Under the pieces are notes generated by a model. That model was not told the origin of the DNA and ran no database searches. It saw only the letters and a program-made list of their open reading frames with translations. A program made the translations under genes and the position numbers. 64,000 nt of DNA from Apostichopus japonicus. Taxonomy: Eukaryota; Echinodermata; Holothuroidea; Aspidochirotida; Stichopodidae. The stretch spans positions 1,924,001 to 1,988,000 of the forward strand of contig NC_092566.1 of assembly GCF_037975245.1 (NCBI RefSeq), in the 5' to 3' direction. Of the stretch, positions 1 through 12,436 are shown one piece after another. Numbering within the stretch: position 1 is the stretch's first letter; the number at the start of each line of letters is the position of its first letter.

Positions 1-820
1 TGTTAAATAAGGGGTACTTAGTTACCCGATCATAGGTTAAATATGCCTGGTGTAAATCACCAAGGGCTCCCTTTTCAACCCCTTCTCCCAAATGCACACA
101 TAAAATAATGAAAGTAGTTGTCACTAACTATATTAGCCCAACCATGCATACATGTAAAACTGATTTTTAGCATAAATATACCTCAAAATGTATATTACAC
201 GTCTGATATTTTGTTTCTCATGGAAGGACCCAATGAAAATAGGGATCTCGAATTCTCTATTTCCTTTAATGACCGTAACCTCTTACATTGGATTAGGCTT
301 CGACAACCTCACCATACCCCCTCCAAGTATTCACAAGTTTATTTAACAGAATTTCTTTTAAATCTTTCGGTACTTTCTTTGGTCATTTATTCAATACACT
401 ACACTAAACAGAGAAAGTATAATGCATCTGAACACTTAGTGTGATTTGACTGTTTAGACAGGATGCATAGACACAAATACTTTCCTCAGTGGCTTGATGA
501 GCCTCTCAGCTCATAGACTGTGATCGGGTAAATCATAAGCATACTTTGGCAAGTCTGTGTTTGCACTTTGCAGCCAAAATTGGTATAGCCTACATACAAT
601 TGCAACAGGTTAAATATGGGTTGTGTCCGACAGACAAACGGTACAGGTTTTAAAGTACATTGACAGGTTGCCTAAATTATAGGTACTTAAGTTTTTCTAT
701 TACAACACCATTTGCATACATGTAGACAAGTATGCACAAAACTTTGACAGTTGTATAAAGTTTTTGATTGGTTTTAATGTTTTAACACTTGATGTGAATC
801 CTCATTTTGATCATGTTTAG
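1..820. other. Non-coding DNA upstream of the first SIRT1 exon seen
   Basis: No reading frame here looks coding; the 108-codon frame at 118-444 has no recognisable motif. The stretch ends in a pyrimidine-containing tract and TTTAG at 816-820, a plausible splice acceptor, so this may be intron 1 of SIRT1 with a further 5' exon off the window. It could equally be promoter and 5' flank. I see nothing else in it. Confidence 0.5.
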
Positions 821-867
821 CATCTTGGACACCAGCGTGTAGAAAGAAAGACCAGAAAAGTGAGGAT

Positions 868-3800
868 ATGACAAGTGCAAGCTCTTCTCAGCAGGGACCC
901 CCGCAACACTCACAAGGAGAAGTCGAGCCTCACAAGCAACATGAGAAACGAGAAACGGAAGATGAAATAGACAGCGATCTCGATCTTGGACTGGGTGATC
1001 TGAGTCCTGACCCAACTCCATCTGGTGAGTTTTTGCTTTTGTGTTGAAAGCACTTGATATCATCCGGAAATTTTACCAACTCGACAAGGAGATTTGAGTA
1101 AGAAGAGTGTAGGCATGACACAGATGAATATGTTTTGTTCCTGTGGCTGTGGAGTTGAATAATTTCAGGTCCTTTTTCCATGCATTGATTTGGAGAGTTA
1201 AATTAGATCATTTCTGTAAATGCTAAAGTGCTGGTATCATGAATGTAATGTATTGAAAATATTTATTCAAAATATGTTACGTGTTGCATATGAATTGAGG
1301 TATATCTTAGACTATAAACATTAATGTCTTTGTTGGTATTTCTAGCAGGACCCATGGGATGGCTCCACCAGCAGATGATGACGGGGGTAGATCCCCGAAA
1401 CATCCTGGCCCGCATCATTCCTCCCGATATCAGTCTGCCCGATGACATGTCAGAGATTGAAATGTGGAGTTTGATTGCAAATTACTTTGAAGCTTTTCAA
1501 GAACCAGAAAGGAGGAAAAAGTTGGAAAATTTCAATACTTTGGATGATGTGATTGCACTTTTGAGGAGGTGCAACAAAGTCATCGTACTTAGCGGTGCCG
1601 GGGTGAGTAATCTTAAAACTGCATCAGTCACAGAAAAAAAAACACAAAATTTGTCCGCCTTGGCTTGAACATTGGGCTGTAAAGCAAAAATAGTTGAAGA
1701 ATTAATCAGGTAGCAACATTGGTTGATAATTTACAAACATCCGTTCAGTTAATGGATATGTAAAGGTATATATGCATATCAATGCATTTTAATGATTGTG
1801 ACGATGATGATGGTTGTTATCTAACGTTATCTTAATTAATATGTGATTGTTTTGAGTCTTGAAGTCGTTGCATTTGAAGCACTTGTACCATGTTTGATAC
1901 ATTTCTTCTCCACGCAGGTCTCTGTCTCATGTGGGATTCCAGATTTTCGATCAAGGGACGGTATTTATGCCCGGCTCTCTGTTGACTTCCCAGATTTGCC
2001 CGACCCCCAGGCCATGTTTGATATTCATTACTTCCGTAAAGACCCCAGACCATTCTTCAAATTTGCAAAGGTAAAATAGTACAGCAGCCGACAGGAATCA
2101 GTTACTGTCACCTTTGATCGGAGACGGTAGTCGTTTGCCTCAACTTGTTTTAAGAATATCACAGGGTGTTTGACCTCACCAAGTCTCACTCGATATGTTA
2201 AGATGAAAAGGTTGTTGTCAAATGCTACGTAAGTGTCTCTTTATGTTTGTACTTTGGACTAGACATTCATGTGGTATTAAAACTGCTTTGGTCACACCTA
2301 TTCTTACTGTCAGTTATTTGCTCATATCTGTGCATGGATGGAACACGTTACTTTGGAAACATAACAGTCTGTTTAATCAAAGTTCATTCATACTTAGTAA
2401 AGATTCCTAAATCCTATTGGTCCATTCAGGTCAGCTGACCGTGGTTAATCCTGTGAGTAACGCACAGTAAAATTACGGGGCATCACTTTAATAAATCTTT
2501 GGTTATATGTAACCAAAAATGTTTTGTTTTATGATTTTTCCCCCACACAAATGGTAGTGTATGAATGAACGGGGTTAATCAACGGTCTAGCGTGCGTTAC
2601 TCACATGATTAATGCACTCCGGGTGTTAATGCTATCGCTGGATGCACTCGGGCTCCGCCCTCGTGCATCGCTTGCATTATCCCCCGATCGTGCATTAATC
2701 CTGTGAGTAACGCACGCTAGACAGTTGATTAACCCCTTATTTACATTAACATCATTGGTCTCTTCCTTGCACCGTGTACTTTGATTTTGTTTTCTCAGGA
2801 AATTTATCCCGGTCAGTACAAACCATCGATATGTCACCAATTCATCTCTCTTCTTGAGCAACATAAGAAACTGCTGCGAAATTATTCGCAAAACATTGAC
2901 ACCTTAGAGCAGGTAGCCGGTATATCAAGAGTTGTTCAGTGTCATGGTAAGTCAAAAGAGATGTTTTCATGGAATAGTTTGTATCGAATGCATGCTGGTA
3001 ATTCTTAACAGCGTTCTATTTGATATTGTCTGATCAGTGGGAGGGTTTCATTTACACTTGAAAATTCATATTCTGATACATACTGTAGGCAACTCTGACA
3101 GCATTAGCAGACCTGTACATATTTCAGTGAGAGAAATTTTAAGCAAAAGGGATGAAAAGTGATGTAAAACATCGAGTGAAGTCTTGTACGGTAGTCATGA
3201 TACAGACATAATATCCACGCGCCTAATGATAGCTCTCTTTATGTCTGCTTTCTTGGTGAATACTTCTGTTTGGTGATTAGTGGGGGCGCTAAATGCATTA
3301 AACTCGCTCACTTCTTCTGTTTACTAGCTCTGTGCATTAACTAATCTGTACTGAGAGAGAAAATGTATTGACTTGAAAAGAACAAAAAATACTGTTTTGG
3401 CTAAAATGACGTTTGAATCGGTGAAAGCAGGACTACCAGTCCTGTTCTCTATCAACTGAGATATCCAGTCCTTAGTTGATGACAATCCAGAACTAGTCAT
3501 TTCCATTGTTGGGGTGTGCCAGATGATGGGCAGGTCACTGGTATGAATTCTTTGCCAGCCAAACATTTCTTTCTTCATATTAAATGTGTGTGTATTGAAA
3601 GCAAGAGTGCTCTAAATTGGGTTGAAAAGTCAATCAGCTTTTGGCATAATCTGCAACATATTCTGTATAAAGGAATAAAGTTTGATTATTCTAGCAGTGT
3701 ATTACTCCAAAACTAGTAACAATGTATTAAGTGGTTAGTTTGCCAGGACTCCCTCGTCCCAAACAATATGTCCCACACCAATATTTTAAGAAATGTTGTT

Positions 3801-6800
3801 AACTTCACACAGGAGCTTCTGTTTTGCTCATCTTTATGATGACCTCATCTTTATGATGACCTCATCTTTATGATGACCTCATCTTTATGATGACCTCATC
3901 TTTATGATGACCTCATCTCTATGGTTACATCATCATTATGATGACCTCATATCTATGGTGACATCATCTTTATGATGACCTCATCTTTATGATGACCTCA
4001 TCTTTATGATAACCTCATCTTTATGATGACCTCATCTTTATGATGACCTTATCTCTATGGTGACATCATCTTTATGATGACCTCATCTCAATTATGACCT
4101 CATCTTTATGATGACCTCATCTCTATGATGACATCATCTTTATAATTACCTCATCTCTATGATGACCTCATCTCTATGGTGACATCATCTTTATGATGAC
4201 CTCATCTCTATTGTGACCTCATCTTTATGATGACCTCATCTTAATGATGACTTCATCTCTATGGTGACATCATCTTTATAATGACCTCTTTCTTCTTCCT
4301 GCAGGTTCCTTTGCAACCGCAACGTGTACGAACTGCGGCTACAAAGTCGATGCGGAGGTCATTAGGAAAGAGATATTTAATCAGGTAGGTAATGAGGCCA
4401 TATATGTAATGTATACCTATTCCTGTTAAAGGAACGTATCTATATATGTTGTGTATATCTGTACAGGTTATTATCAGAGCCAGTAAAGTCATCGATATCT
4501 TTCATTCCTTGGTGGTTTCTTTACCTTTTAACAACAGCAGAAGCAATTAGTAATTTCATTGGAAGCCTTAGTCCGTGAATTGAAGACCTACGTGGCTCAT
4601 GATACCTCTGTACTTGAAAAACATTGTGAAAGTTACGCTACAGGTAAACATGTAAATGTATCTTCATGAAATGATAGGGAACATTCCAAACCTCCTTTAG
4701 CAGATACATACAAAGTTACTCATAATGAAAGCTTATTTCCTTGGCAGGATACCAAACATTTGTAATGTTCCTCAGGTTAGCATTTAATACTGCATACCTT
4801 ATCACATATGGAAGGTGTAAACACTAAGAAACCGGGGTGACCAGAAAGACATGAAACAAATGCATTTGCTAGATTGAAACTTACTTGAAGATAACTACTT
4901 CACCAGGTAGAAATGATTACAATGCAATTTGTTTTTAGAAACCTCTTCTGATGCCATTGATTTGTACAGATAATGCCCTAAGTATTTATTTAATTCAGGT
5001 TATACCAATATGTCCAAGATGTCAGCCTGCTGCCGGTGTCCAGGCTATCTTGAAACCAGACATTGTCTTCTTCGGGGAAGGTCTCCCTAATGTCTTTTAT
5101 GACTGCCTTGATGATGACAAGAAGGCAGCAGATCTCTTGATTGTGATTGGCTCATCACTTAAGGTTCGACCGGTGGCAACAATCCCTTACCCAAGTGAGT
5201 AATCTGTTATTCTGAATTAGCATTTAGGAGGGTTGTCTGAACGGCAGAGTTTGGAATGTGACAAGTGGAGGTCGTGGGTGGGGTGTGTGTGTAAGTTTGG
5301 CTTCCATTGAGGTTACTAATTGTTAATAAACTGCCCCCCCCCCCCCACCATTGGAAAGCATCAAATTGGAAATGGTGATTGTCCATTGCAACAAGGTATG
5401 CTGTGATTGAAAGTCAGTCAAATGTTGACCCATTAAAACAGCCCTAACAATAATCAGAATTAGAAAGGGAGGTAGAGGGGTTGGGTTGAGGGGGGTGTGG
5501 GCAGTTTTCACTTGCAGTGTGTTTATAACTTTGTTGGAGAAAATAGCACTTGGGTTTTGAAGGTTGCTCACCCCTTCTTCACATTCACTCAAATGATCCT
5601 ACAGGTGATAGCAAATTGTGCATTTTCAATTTATCTCACAATAAGAGAAAAAAGTGTTTCTTATAGCTTGTGTTGCCATAAAGTGCATAACATAGTGTAA
5701 CATGTAATAGTATAGTTTATTTTAGTTTAGTAGAAAAAAAGGATCAGGAGGGACCCTCAAGTCCCCATCAAGGACCCTATAGGAGAGAAGAAAAAAACTG
5801 AAGACACAAACACTCAGACCGATTACAATGCTTAAAGTGCTTGTCCAAAGCATTCTTAAACCCATTCACACTTCTTGAAGTACAACTTTCTCAGGCAAAC
5901 CGTTCCCCTCATTCACAACCCTATTAGAAAAATAGTTATGCCGAATATTAATCCTACTTTGTGACTTTTGGAGTTTATGACAATGACCTCTGGTACAACT
6001 ACTATTAGCAAACATGAAAAAGTCAGTGAAGGATAAATTGTCAAAACCATACACAATCTTGAAAACCTGAATCAAGTCACCACAAAACCTCTTAAGCTCC
6101 AGTGTGGTGAGATGCAACAGTTATAACCGCCTAAGGAACACCCTTTAAGGAACTAATCATCCTAGTAGCCCTCTTCTGGACCTATTGTGCATATGCATCA
6201 TTCATTTATATTTTATTCCCTGTCTTGTGAGATATGTTCATTCTCTCGTAAAGCAGATGTCTATGTCTCAGTTTCTTCTGGTCTTTCCTCTTGTTTTAGG
6301 TGTGGTACCAAACAGCGTTCCACAGATTCTCATCAATCGTGAACCGTTGCCTCATATGAACTTTGACATTGAGCTCCTCGGAGACGGGGACGTGATAATC
6401 AATGAAATATGTCATAGGATGGGAGAGGGTTGGGACCATGTCTGTTCCTCCCCTGATCTCTTGAGCGAAATAACAGAACTTCCAAAGCAGAAATCTCAGG
6501 GAGGAGGAAAAAGCCCATTATGTCAGGATCATGATAAATTGGACCAATCTTTGGATCATGTTGAAACCAAATCTGGTGGTAGGGAAAAGCCAGGAACTTC
6601 TAGACAAATGAATGACTTTGAATCTGTTGGAACTCCCCCTGCCTTAGAGTCTTGTCATGATAAGAGTCATTTTGTCAAAGATTTGTCAAGAAGAGAGGAT
6701 CAGGTTGCCAGAGTTGGAGAAGGGACTCAACAAGCAACAGCAGAAAAGAAAACATCGGCGAACTCTCCAGAGAGGAAAGAGGGGCCATCTCTAGGAGAGG

Positions 6801-8226
6801 CAGAATTATTAAAAAGTGAACAAACCACCGATTGTTCATTGGATGTGTCAAGAAAAGACACAGGGTCGGAGAAAAATAGTATCGAAACTGGCTCGACAGA
6901 AAATAAATGTTTATTAGAGGAAGGAGACAAAGGGGACAATGTTAAAGCAGATATTTGTGAGGCTGATTCAGAAAACGAGCAGGCACATGAAGAACTTTCA
7001 GGAAACTCTGCTGGTGATGTTTCATCTAAGAATTCGTTGGTCCAGTCAGACGAGATCGGGAGCAGCAACAGTGGCACGGTGACAGAGTCATCAGGATCTA
7101 GGACGTCCAAACAAAGACCCAGAAGGCAGAGTGTCACAGAATATATGGAAGGTTTGAAAACTAACTGTTTTATCAATCAAGATGTAATGTTACAAGAGGA
7201 ACCAACAGAGGGGGATGGGGAGGGGGAAGGAAAATATTTTGACAACAATCGGCCATCTTTAAATATGTGAAATTTTACAGAAGCATCTCTGAAGTAATCG
7301 TGACTGTTTCTTTTTTCGAATTTAAGCGGGACCAGCAGGGAATATTATAGATTTATATAATTAATCAATTCAGATTATAGAATATAACGAGCAATGCAAT
7401 AATGTATGTTACCTCATAGAGGGGATGCACGTACCTATTATCATCTCTCATATCAGTTGTGTCCATGAACACCTCCACAGTGTGATTATTATGCTCATAT
7501 CTGGGTTTCAGTGACCAGGGAACAATTTATCCAGTATCTCATCACAGAAATGCCATGCTAAATGTGCATAGATCTATAGCAGATTTGGTTTGTACACAGG
7601 ACCATAGTAATTTATTTGAGAAGAAGTCCAGAGCCTTGAAAACTTACAACACTAAATTATTCCGTGGTGACCAATTCTTTTACTAATTTAACTGGTATTA
7701 TTTATGCTTGTTGAGCTGATTTTTTTTTCTTGGCCTTCTTTTAATTCCTTCAGCTTCTACCTATCTGTTCATCCCTCCAAACCGCTATGTATTCCACGGA
7801 GCAGAGGTCTACTCAAGTGACGATGAGGTCAAGAACATGGAAGGGACAGGAATATTGTCCCCCGTTTCCGATACCCAGGAAGGAGCAAGGAACATTGAAA
7901 TAAAGAGCCCCTCTGACAATGGGAGAAACTCTCAAAATTCATGTGCTACCTCCAGCTCGGATGGAAGCCTGCTATCTCCACAATCTGAACCAGAATTTAC
8001 AAAAGGAGGTATGCACCAACCACTTGATACAACCTCCTCAGGCATGCAAAGCTCCAGTTCCCATGGCAACCATAGTTCACATGTGACCAGTCCAACAGGT
8101 AATATTGGTGGCAGCATTCTGCTTCAGATAGGTGACAGTATTAATTCAGAACAGTTTGTACCTCAGATGGAGCATGGTCGGTCAAAACTTCAAGAGAAAA
8201 TGAAGGTAGCTACTTCTTCATCATGA
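868..8226 (+). CDS. SIRT1: SIRT1-type NAD-dependent protein deacetylase, eight coding exons
   Basis: Exons 868-1024, 1349-1602 (or from 1346), 1918-2070, 2799-2946, 4305-4384, 4999-5194, 6300-7151 and 7754-8226 join in phase to 771 codons including stop (human SIRT1 is 747 aa). Known family role: nuclear removal of acetyl groups from lysines of histones and transcription factors, consuming NAD. Seen: the N-terminal regulatory helix region (about 53-105, with an E104 matching human E230), GAGVS at 135-139 and the GIPDFRSRDG NAD motif, QNID at 219-222, catalytic His237 in QCHG, zinc cysteines 245, 248, 269 and 272, GSSLKVRP, and INREPLPH. A long Ser/Glu-rich tail follows, then the conserved C-terminal strand YLFIPPNRYVFHGAEVYS (about 617-634). 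The frame is open upstream of ATG 868 to a possible acceptor at 820, so the true start may lie in an earlier exon. The exon 7 donor (G|GTTTGA) is weak. Confidence 0.95.
1341..1350 (+). promoter_or_regulatory. SIRT1: NAGNAG tandem splice acceptor at SIRT1 exon 2
   Basis: The acceptor reads TCTAGCAG, giving two AGs three bases apart (ending at 1345 and 1348). The previous exon ends in phase 1, so both sites stay in frame and differ only by one Ala before GPMGW. NAGNAG acceptors are often used alternatively in animals; usage here is inferred. Confidence 0.6.
2571..2736. mobile_element. Foldback MITE-like element in SIRT1 intron 3
   Basis: GGGGTTAATCAAC at 2571 is answered by GTTGATTAACCCC ending at 2736. 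The two arms (about 45 bases, including TCTAGCGTGCGTTACTCACA and its complement) pair almost throughout, around a core containing GGGCTCCGCCCTCGTGCAT. There is no open frame, so it is a non-autonomous palindromic element. A second, partial copy of one arm lies at about 2446-2470 (TTAATCCTGTGAGTAACGCAC). Confidence 0.75.
3829..4289. repeat. 17-bp minisatellite in SIRT1 intron 4
   Basis: About 27 tandem copies of ATCTTTATGATGACCTC with variants (ATCTCTATGGTGACATC and others). The array runs to 15 bases before the exon 5 acceptor AG at 4303-4304, leaving only a short pyrimidine tract between the array and the exon. It is likely to vary in copy number between individuals. Confidence 0.95.
5720..6186 (-). 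mobile_element. Degenerate LINE reverse-transcriptase 3' fragment in SIRT1 intron 6
   Basis: On the minus strand the pieces read like the C-terminal end of a CR1/Jockey-type non-LTR retrotransposon protein. They run from LERV/QKRATRMI-like residues, through ELKRFCGDLIQVFKIVYGFD, to the family hallmark RGHCHKLQKSQSRINIRHNYFSNRVVNEGNGLP, and then SVNGFKNALDKHFK in another frame. Frameshifts separate these pieces, so the copy is dead. It is 5'-truncated, as is usual for such elements. The clade assignment is approximate. Confidence 0.75.
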
Positions 8227-9143
8227 TGGAATAACTTGCAAAAAGAAACTAAAACCACATTTGAAAAGGATGCAAGTGAACGAATAACACATTATTCCCT
8301 TGAAAGATTGGTAAACAACTATCGATATTGTTAGAAGGAAATTAAAATGGAGGGGATAATTGATGAATGCCCCCTGTTGATGTCCATGTGTGTTGTGACT
8401 TCTCTTTATACAAGCCAAGCAATAAACTCACCGGCTAGTGCTGTCATAAATTCACCATTTTGTATCCGTTCCTGTCCTAGAGCCGTGCTCTATTTTGTAA
8501 ACAGCAACCAGTCATCACATTTTCTTACCGATAAACTGTAAATAATTATAATCTACCAGAAAACTTTCTCCAATTTTACAAGAAATTAGTAACAAAAAAA
8601 GGTAGGAAAAACTTATATGAAATTATCAGATGTCTTGGTTGTCATCATCGTCAGTGAAAGGTTAAAGCAGGGTATCACGGGCTAAGCTGTCCAGATTTGT
8701 GGCAAGTTTGCACTCATATTGTAAGTGTAGTTTGCACTCATATTCTAGTGCAGTTTGTACTCATATTGTAGTGTAGTTTGTGTGTAGTTGTACTGTTTCT
8801 CCTTGATTTGTACTCGGGACATTTTGGGTACCTGATATTTAGCAAGAACTTGTACTTTAGTGTTCAAATCTGGTATAGCACTTTCAAGGGTCTGAATTTG
8901 TCTCTTTTAAAATACTAGGGTTCATTTGTGAAAAAAACCTGCTCTACACTTTTGCACTTAATAGTTTCATCATACTTAATAGCAGTTTGATATGCAATAC
9001 CAGATAAATGATTCCCTATTGCAAGATTAAGTAGTCTTATTCACACTTAGATTCTAGACCTTGTATTACTACCAAGGGATATTCTTCTTTGTTCTTTGAA
9101 CCTTTGCTGTGCTGATAAATAACAAGTCTGATGCTGGCATCAT
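8227..9143 (+). other. SIRT1 3' untranslated and flanking DNA
   Basis: An AATAAA at 8421-8426, about 195 bases after the SIRT1 stop, is the first plausible poly(A) signal. A short tandem run (about 24-bp unit GTTTGCACTCATATTGTAGT, three to four copies) occupies about 8704-8785. I see no coding frame. The stretch ends where similarity to duplicon B begins. Confidence 0.5.
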
Positions 9144-9352
9144 ACAAAGCTTCCCCTTCCACCCCCATCCCCCCCTTACCAGCAAGGGATATCGTACCAA
9201 CTCAAAGAGTGGTGGGATTATCCTCCGATAGTGTCCAAGACAGGGTTGGGAGGGATAGAGGAAGGGTCTTATCTAAAGCTTGCCGCACACTGCCAGACTG
9301 ATCACGACTCGACTAAGCTCGACTGTTTTTAAGTCGAGTCAGCTTCAGTCGG

Positions 9353-9663
9353 GTTAACTGAACATGTAGCAGTTTCAATGACTGGCAACAAATGTAACCA
9401 ATCACATGACAGTAAACCTAAAACAAGCACAGCTTGTTAACAGTAAGTAGTCATTGTGTGTGTATTAGTCATTTCAGTGTGTGGAGATCAGTTGTAAGAC
9501 AATGGGGTCTTCACGCCCATCCAAAACGATGACAGAGTTGAGTCGGGCCGTGGTCATTCAGGCAGTATTCAGCAGGCTAAATCTGAATTGTTTATATAAG
9601 ATGTGGCTTAATCACGGCTAAAAACAAAATTGCAAAAGAATCACTAAAAGTGTAAAACTTATC
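9353..9663. other. 311-bp segment present in duplicon A, absent from B
   Basis: In B the bases matching A 9352 and A 9664 are adjacent (read on the minus strand near 46750). No clear terminal repeats or target duplication were seen, so this may be an insertion in A or a deletion in B. No coding frame. Confidence 0.6.
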
Positions 9664-9885
9664 TGTTATTGCAAAGACTCTGACATATTAAGCATAAAAT
9701 TATTGAACTCTTAATTTACTCATTTTCTTTCTTGATTTTTTATCATGCACTATGTGGATTTGCTTAGGTCATATAGTTGCTATTCAGGGAAGGCAATATT
9801 ACTTTTCAACAAACATATTTAAAAAAATATCTGCTAAATTTTGAAGCAAAAGTTTGAATTAAAAATCCTTTGTGACTGCCCGGGT

Positions 9886-12185
9886 CTCATTGAATGGACA
9901 GATCGATTTCAATATATTATATTAATAGATATATTTTTTGGTACTTTTGACTTTCCTGAAAAGTTATAAAAAAAAATGTGAACAAAAAAAATTGATTTTG
10001 TTTTCCAACCTTGTTGTCAAGCAATCTTAGTTTTTACAGTTTGTTTAATTTTTAAAGTTTATTCGATTATTGGCTCTGATTTCCATCTGTATCAATTAGG
10101 TTAGTATTGTATATTTTCCTGGTGTAATCCTGGAAGTTTTTGTGTAGAAGTCGTGATTCGAAGAGACTTGATTGAGTAACGATGCTAGGAGAGCAATTCA
10201 TTTATCTTGGGGATTGTTTTAGACTTTTCATAGACTCTAGACTGTTTGTCCAGCAGTAAGAAAGATTGCAACATATTACTTACACCATATAGATTGTGTT
10301 ATGTCGAGCCTTGTATGTATCTTTCTTATATCCACTTGCTACAAATTGCAGGTGCTTAAAAAAATCAACTGGATAAAATGCAAGTTTGCCACTGGCATTT
10401 TCCTGAATTGTAGCACACAATCAGTTACATACAAGCTTGTTGGAGTAGCCCAATAATGTTTGTTGGTAAGAAGCAGTGATACAGGGCTTACAGTATGTTT
10501 AGTATGGAAGTCATTCATAATGTTATGACTGGTGATGGTCATGGGAGTTATCATCTGCTTCTGTTCTTGATGTCTACTAGAGGGAGAATAATGCATCTAT
10601 ATAAATAAATAGTTGCGTAAATATAGTTGCGTGCGCCGGTTTGTGGCTGCACCCTATGGGAAGCCCCCCAGAGGACACGTGGCTGTTGTGCTCCAGGAGA
10701 GATTGTTTGAATTGGGCACACTTTGGTGTGTAGGTGTGACAAGTTACCAATGACCAGGGTTAATTGTAAAGCGCATAGAACTTGTGGATTATGCGCTATA
10801 TAAATGACGGCGTAATAATAATAATAATCTACCATTGTCTCGACTGGTAAAGGATAAAGTCCTCTACCATTTAGCCTTTAACAGCCTGTGAGTAAGAGGC
10901 CTGTTATTGCGAATGCATAGTTTGCTATGTAAATGCATTTGCAACTTGATGGCCGTGTTTAGTTCAACTGCACCTGTGTATTGTTGTTTATAAGCATAAC
11001 ATCATTGCTGTACCCATCATATAGTTGGACAAAATTAATTGAGAGCTGACATAGTTTTTCTATTTAAGAAGTTGACCTCAGTATTGCCCTGGTTCTGGTT
11101 GTATAATTTCTGCCCTCATACACAGATTAGATGAAGTATTGTCATGGAATGTTGTTATTGATTCATATTTAAAAAAAAAATGATTTAAAAGTCCAGATAT
11201 TAAAATATTGTGCTGCTGCTAGCCCAGAGATATCACTGTTCATGATTTGTTGGACAAAAATATTATGATGATTATTATTATCAGGAATATTCCAAAGTAA
11301 TAGTTATTACCTTCATTTTATCATCGTTAAGGTAAGATTTTGGTCTACATTGTAACCTTGGAAAGGTTTTGACCAATATCTAGCTATTCTCACGTTCTCT
11401 AGATAATTTCCTGTTTAGCATAATGGTCATTAATTAATAAAAATGGTCCAAACCACAGAAGTGCTTTAAATATGTGGGGTTGTGTGATATGTAGAGATGA
11501 CGCACTTACAGAGTCTTCAACTGTGACTCACTAGCTCAACAAAACTTAATCTGTCAAAATTTCGGTACTTTGGATTAATTTGTCAATTTTTTTGTTTAAT
11601 GATTCTATAGTGTCATCTGTGTTGGTATGATATTTTTTTTCCATTTCATTGAGGAAAACCAGTATAAACAGCAAATATTTATAAAAAGGCGTTCAGAGAT
11701 CTATCAAATATCAAAAAGTAAACAGAATGCGATAAAAACAATTTAGATATGTATATATATGTATAAATAGTTAGTATAGTAAAGGTACGGGCAGGTATAT
11801 GTTGAAAGAACGTTTTGTGTATTTAATCAGTAGGTTGTCAAAAGAGATATACTAAATTGTTTACTACTCTATGAATAGTAAAATAGCTTCTCCATTTTGA
11901 TTTCTTACTTAGCTTCGGATATTACATAGTTCAATAGCACTCGAGTAAGTTCAATTATTTGCCACTCAACGGTTGGTTTATATTACCGTTGAAAGTAAAG
12001 AGAACATTGAAAACTTGTCACTGAGGGAAATGATGTAAGAAATCCACAACATGGTATACCCCTTAAAAGTGTTGTAGAAGTGTGATAAGATTTCTGTAGG
12101 ATTAAATATAACAGCACAGGTATAATGAGCTACAGGAAACTGACATGGTGATTAAAAACAATTTGTAAAAAGAGCAAAGATTTGG
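9886..12185. other. Non-coding DNA of duplicon A
   Basis: AT-rich sequence with no exon that I can support. It holds the SINE-like element listed separately. The matching B stretch is 46974-49617, where the long reading frames are not conserved. Confidence 0.6.
10600..10829 (+). mobile_element. SINE-like retroelement with GCGCTATATAAA tail (duplicon A)
   Basis: The body starts near AGTTGCGTGCGCCGG and ends in AAAGCGCATAGAACTTGTGGATTATGCGCTATATAAA, followed by GACGGCG and (TAA)n. The closing AGCGC...GCGCT forms a small hairpin. The length and the simple-repeat tail fit a SINE. The same element sits at the matching site in B, so the insertion predates the duplication. Confidence 0.7.
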
Positions 12186-12188
12186 TAT

Positions 12189-12236
12189 GGGCTAGAATGG
12201 GATTTGAACTAGTGACCTCTGGGGTTACAAACCAAA
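12189..12236 (-). pseudogene. tRNA-like 3' half (Thr-TGT type), duplicon A
   Basis: On the minus strand this reads an anticodon loop TTTGTAA, a CCCAG stem side, variable bases AGGTC, a T arm (AGTTCAAATCC) and an acceptor side ending TCTAGCCC. There is no 5' half next to it. The matching 5' half lies about 150 bp away on the other strand. Confidence 0.55.
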
Positions 12237-12385
12237 TTTCTCTTGAATTCCCTTCCCTGTCTGTCTTTATCGTATGGTATGATACTGTGGCGTGATCCTT
12301 GGTTATGCGATATACAAGGTACTGTAGTTTCTGACTGGCGCCCCCCAGAAAGGAAATAGGGAAATAGGGATTGTCCACCAACTGA

Positions 12386-12436
12386 GGGCTGGCTAGCTCA
12401 GTTGGTAGAGATCTAGGCTTGTAACCCAGCCTAGCT
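12386..12436 (+). pseudogene. tRNA-like 5' half (Thr-TGT type), duplicon A
   Basis: GGGCTGG acceptor side, box-A-like TAGCTCAGTTGGTAGAG D arm, then anticodon loop CTTGTAA and a CCCAG stem side. The sequence then leaves the tRNA fold (CCTAGCTATAAA) with no T arm. It is a truncated tRNA or the head of a tRNA-derived SINE, not a working tRNA gene. Confidence 0.6.

Noticed and set aside
118-444. 108-codon open frame before SIRT1
   Set aside because: No ATG start, no known motif, AT-rich composition; likely chance.
3829-4289. CRISPR-like regular repeat
   Set aside because: Units abut with no spacers, and the DNA is animal; it is a minisatellite.
6727-7176. 149-codon minus-strand frame
   Set aside because: Antisense shadow of SIRT1 exon 7, whose Ser/Glu-rich codons leave the other strand open.
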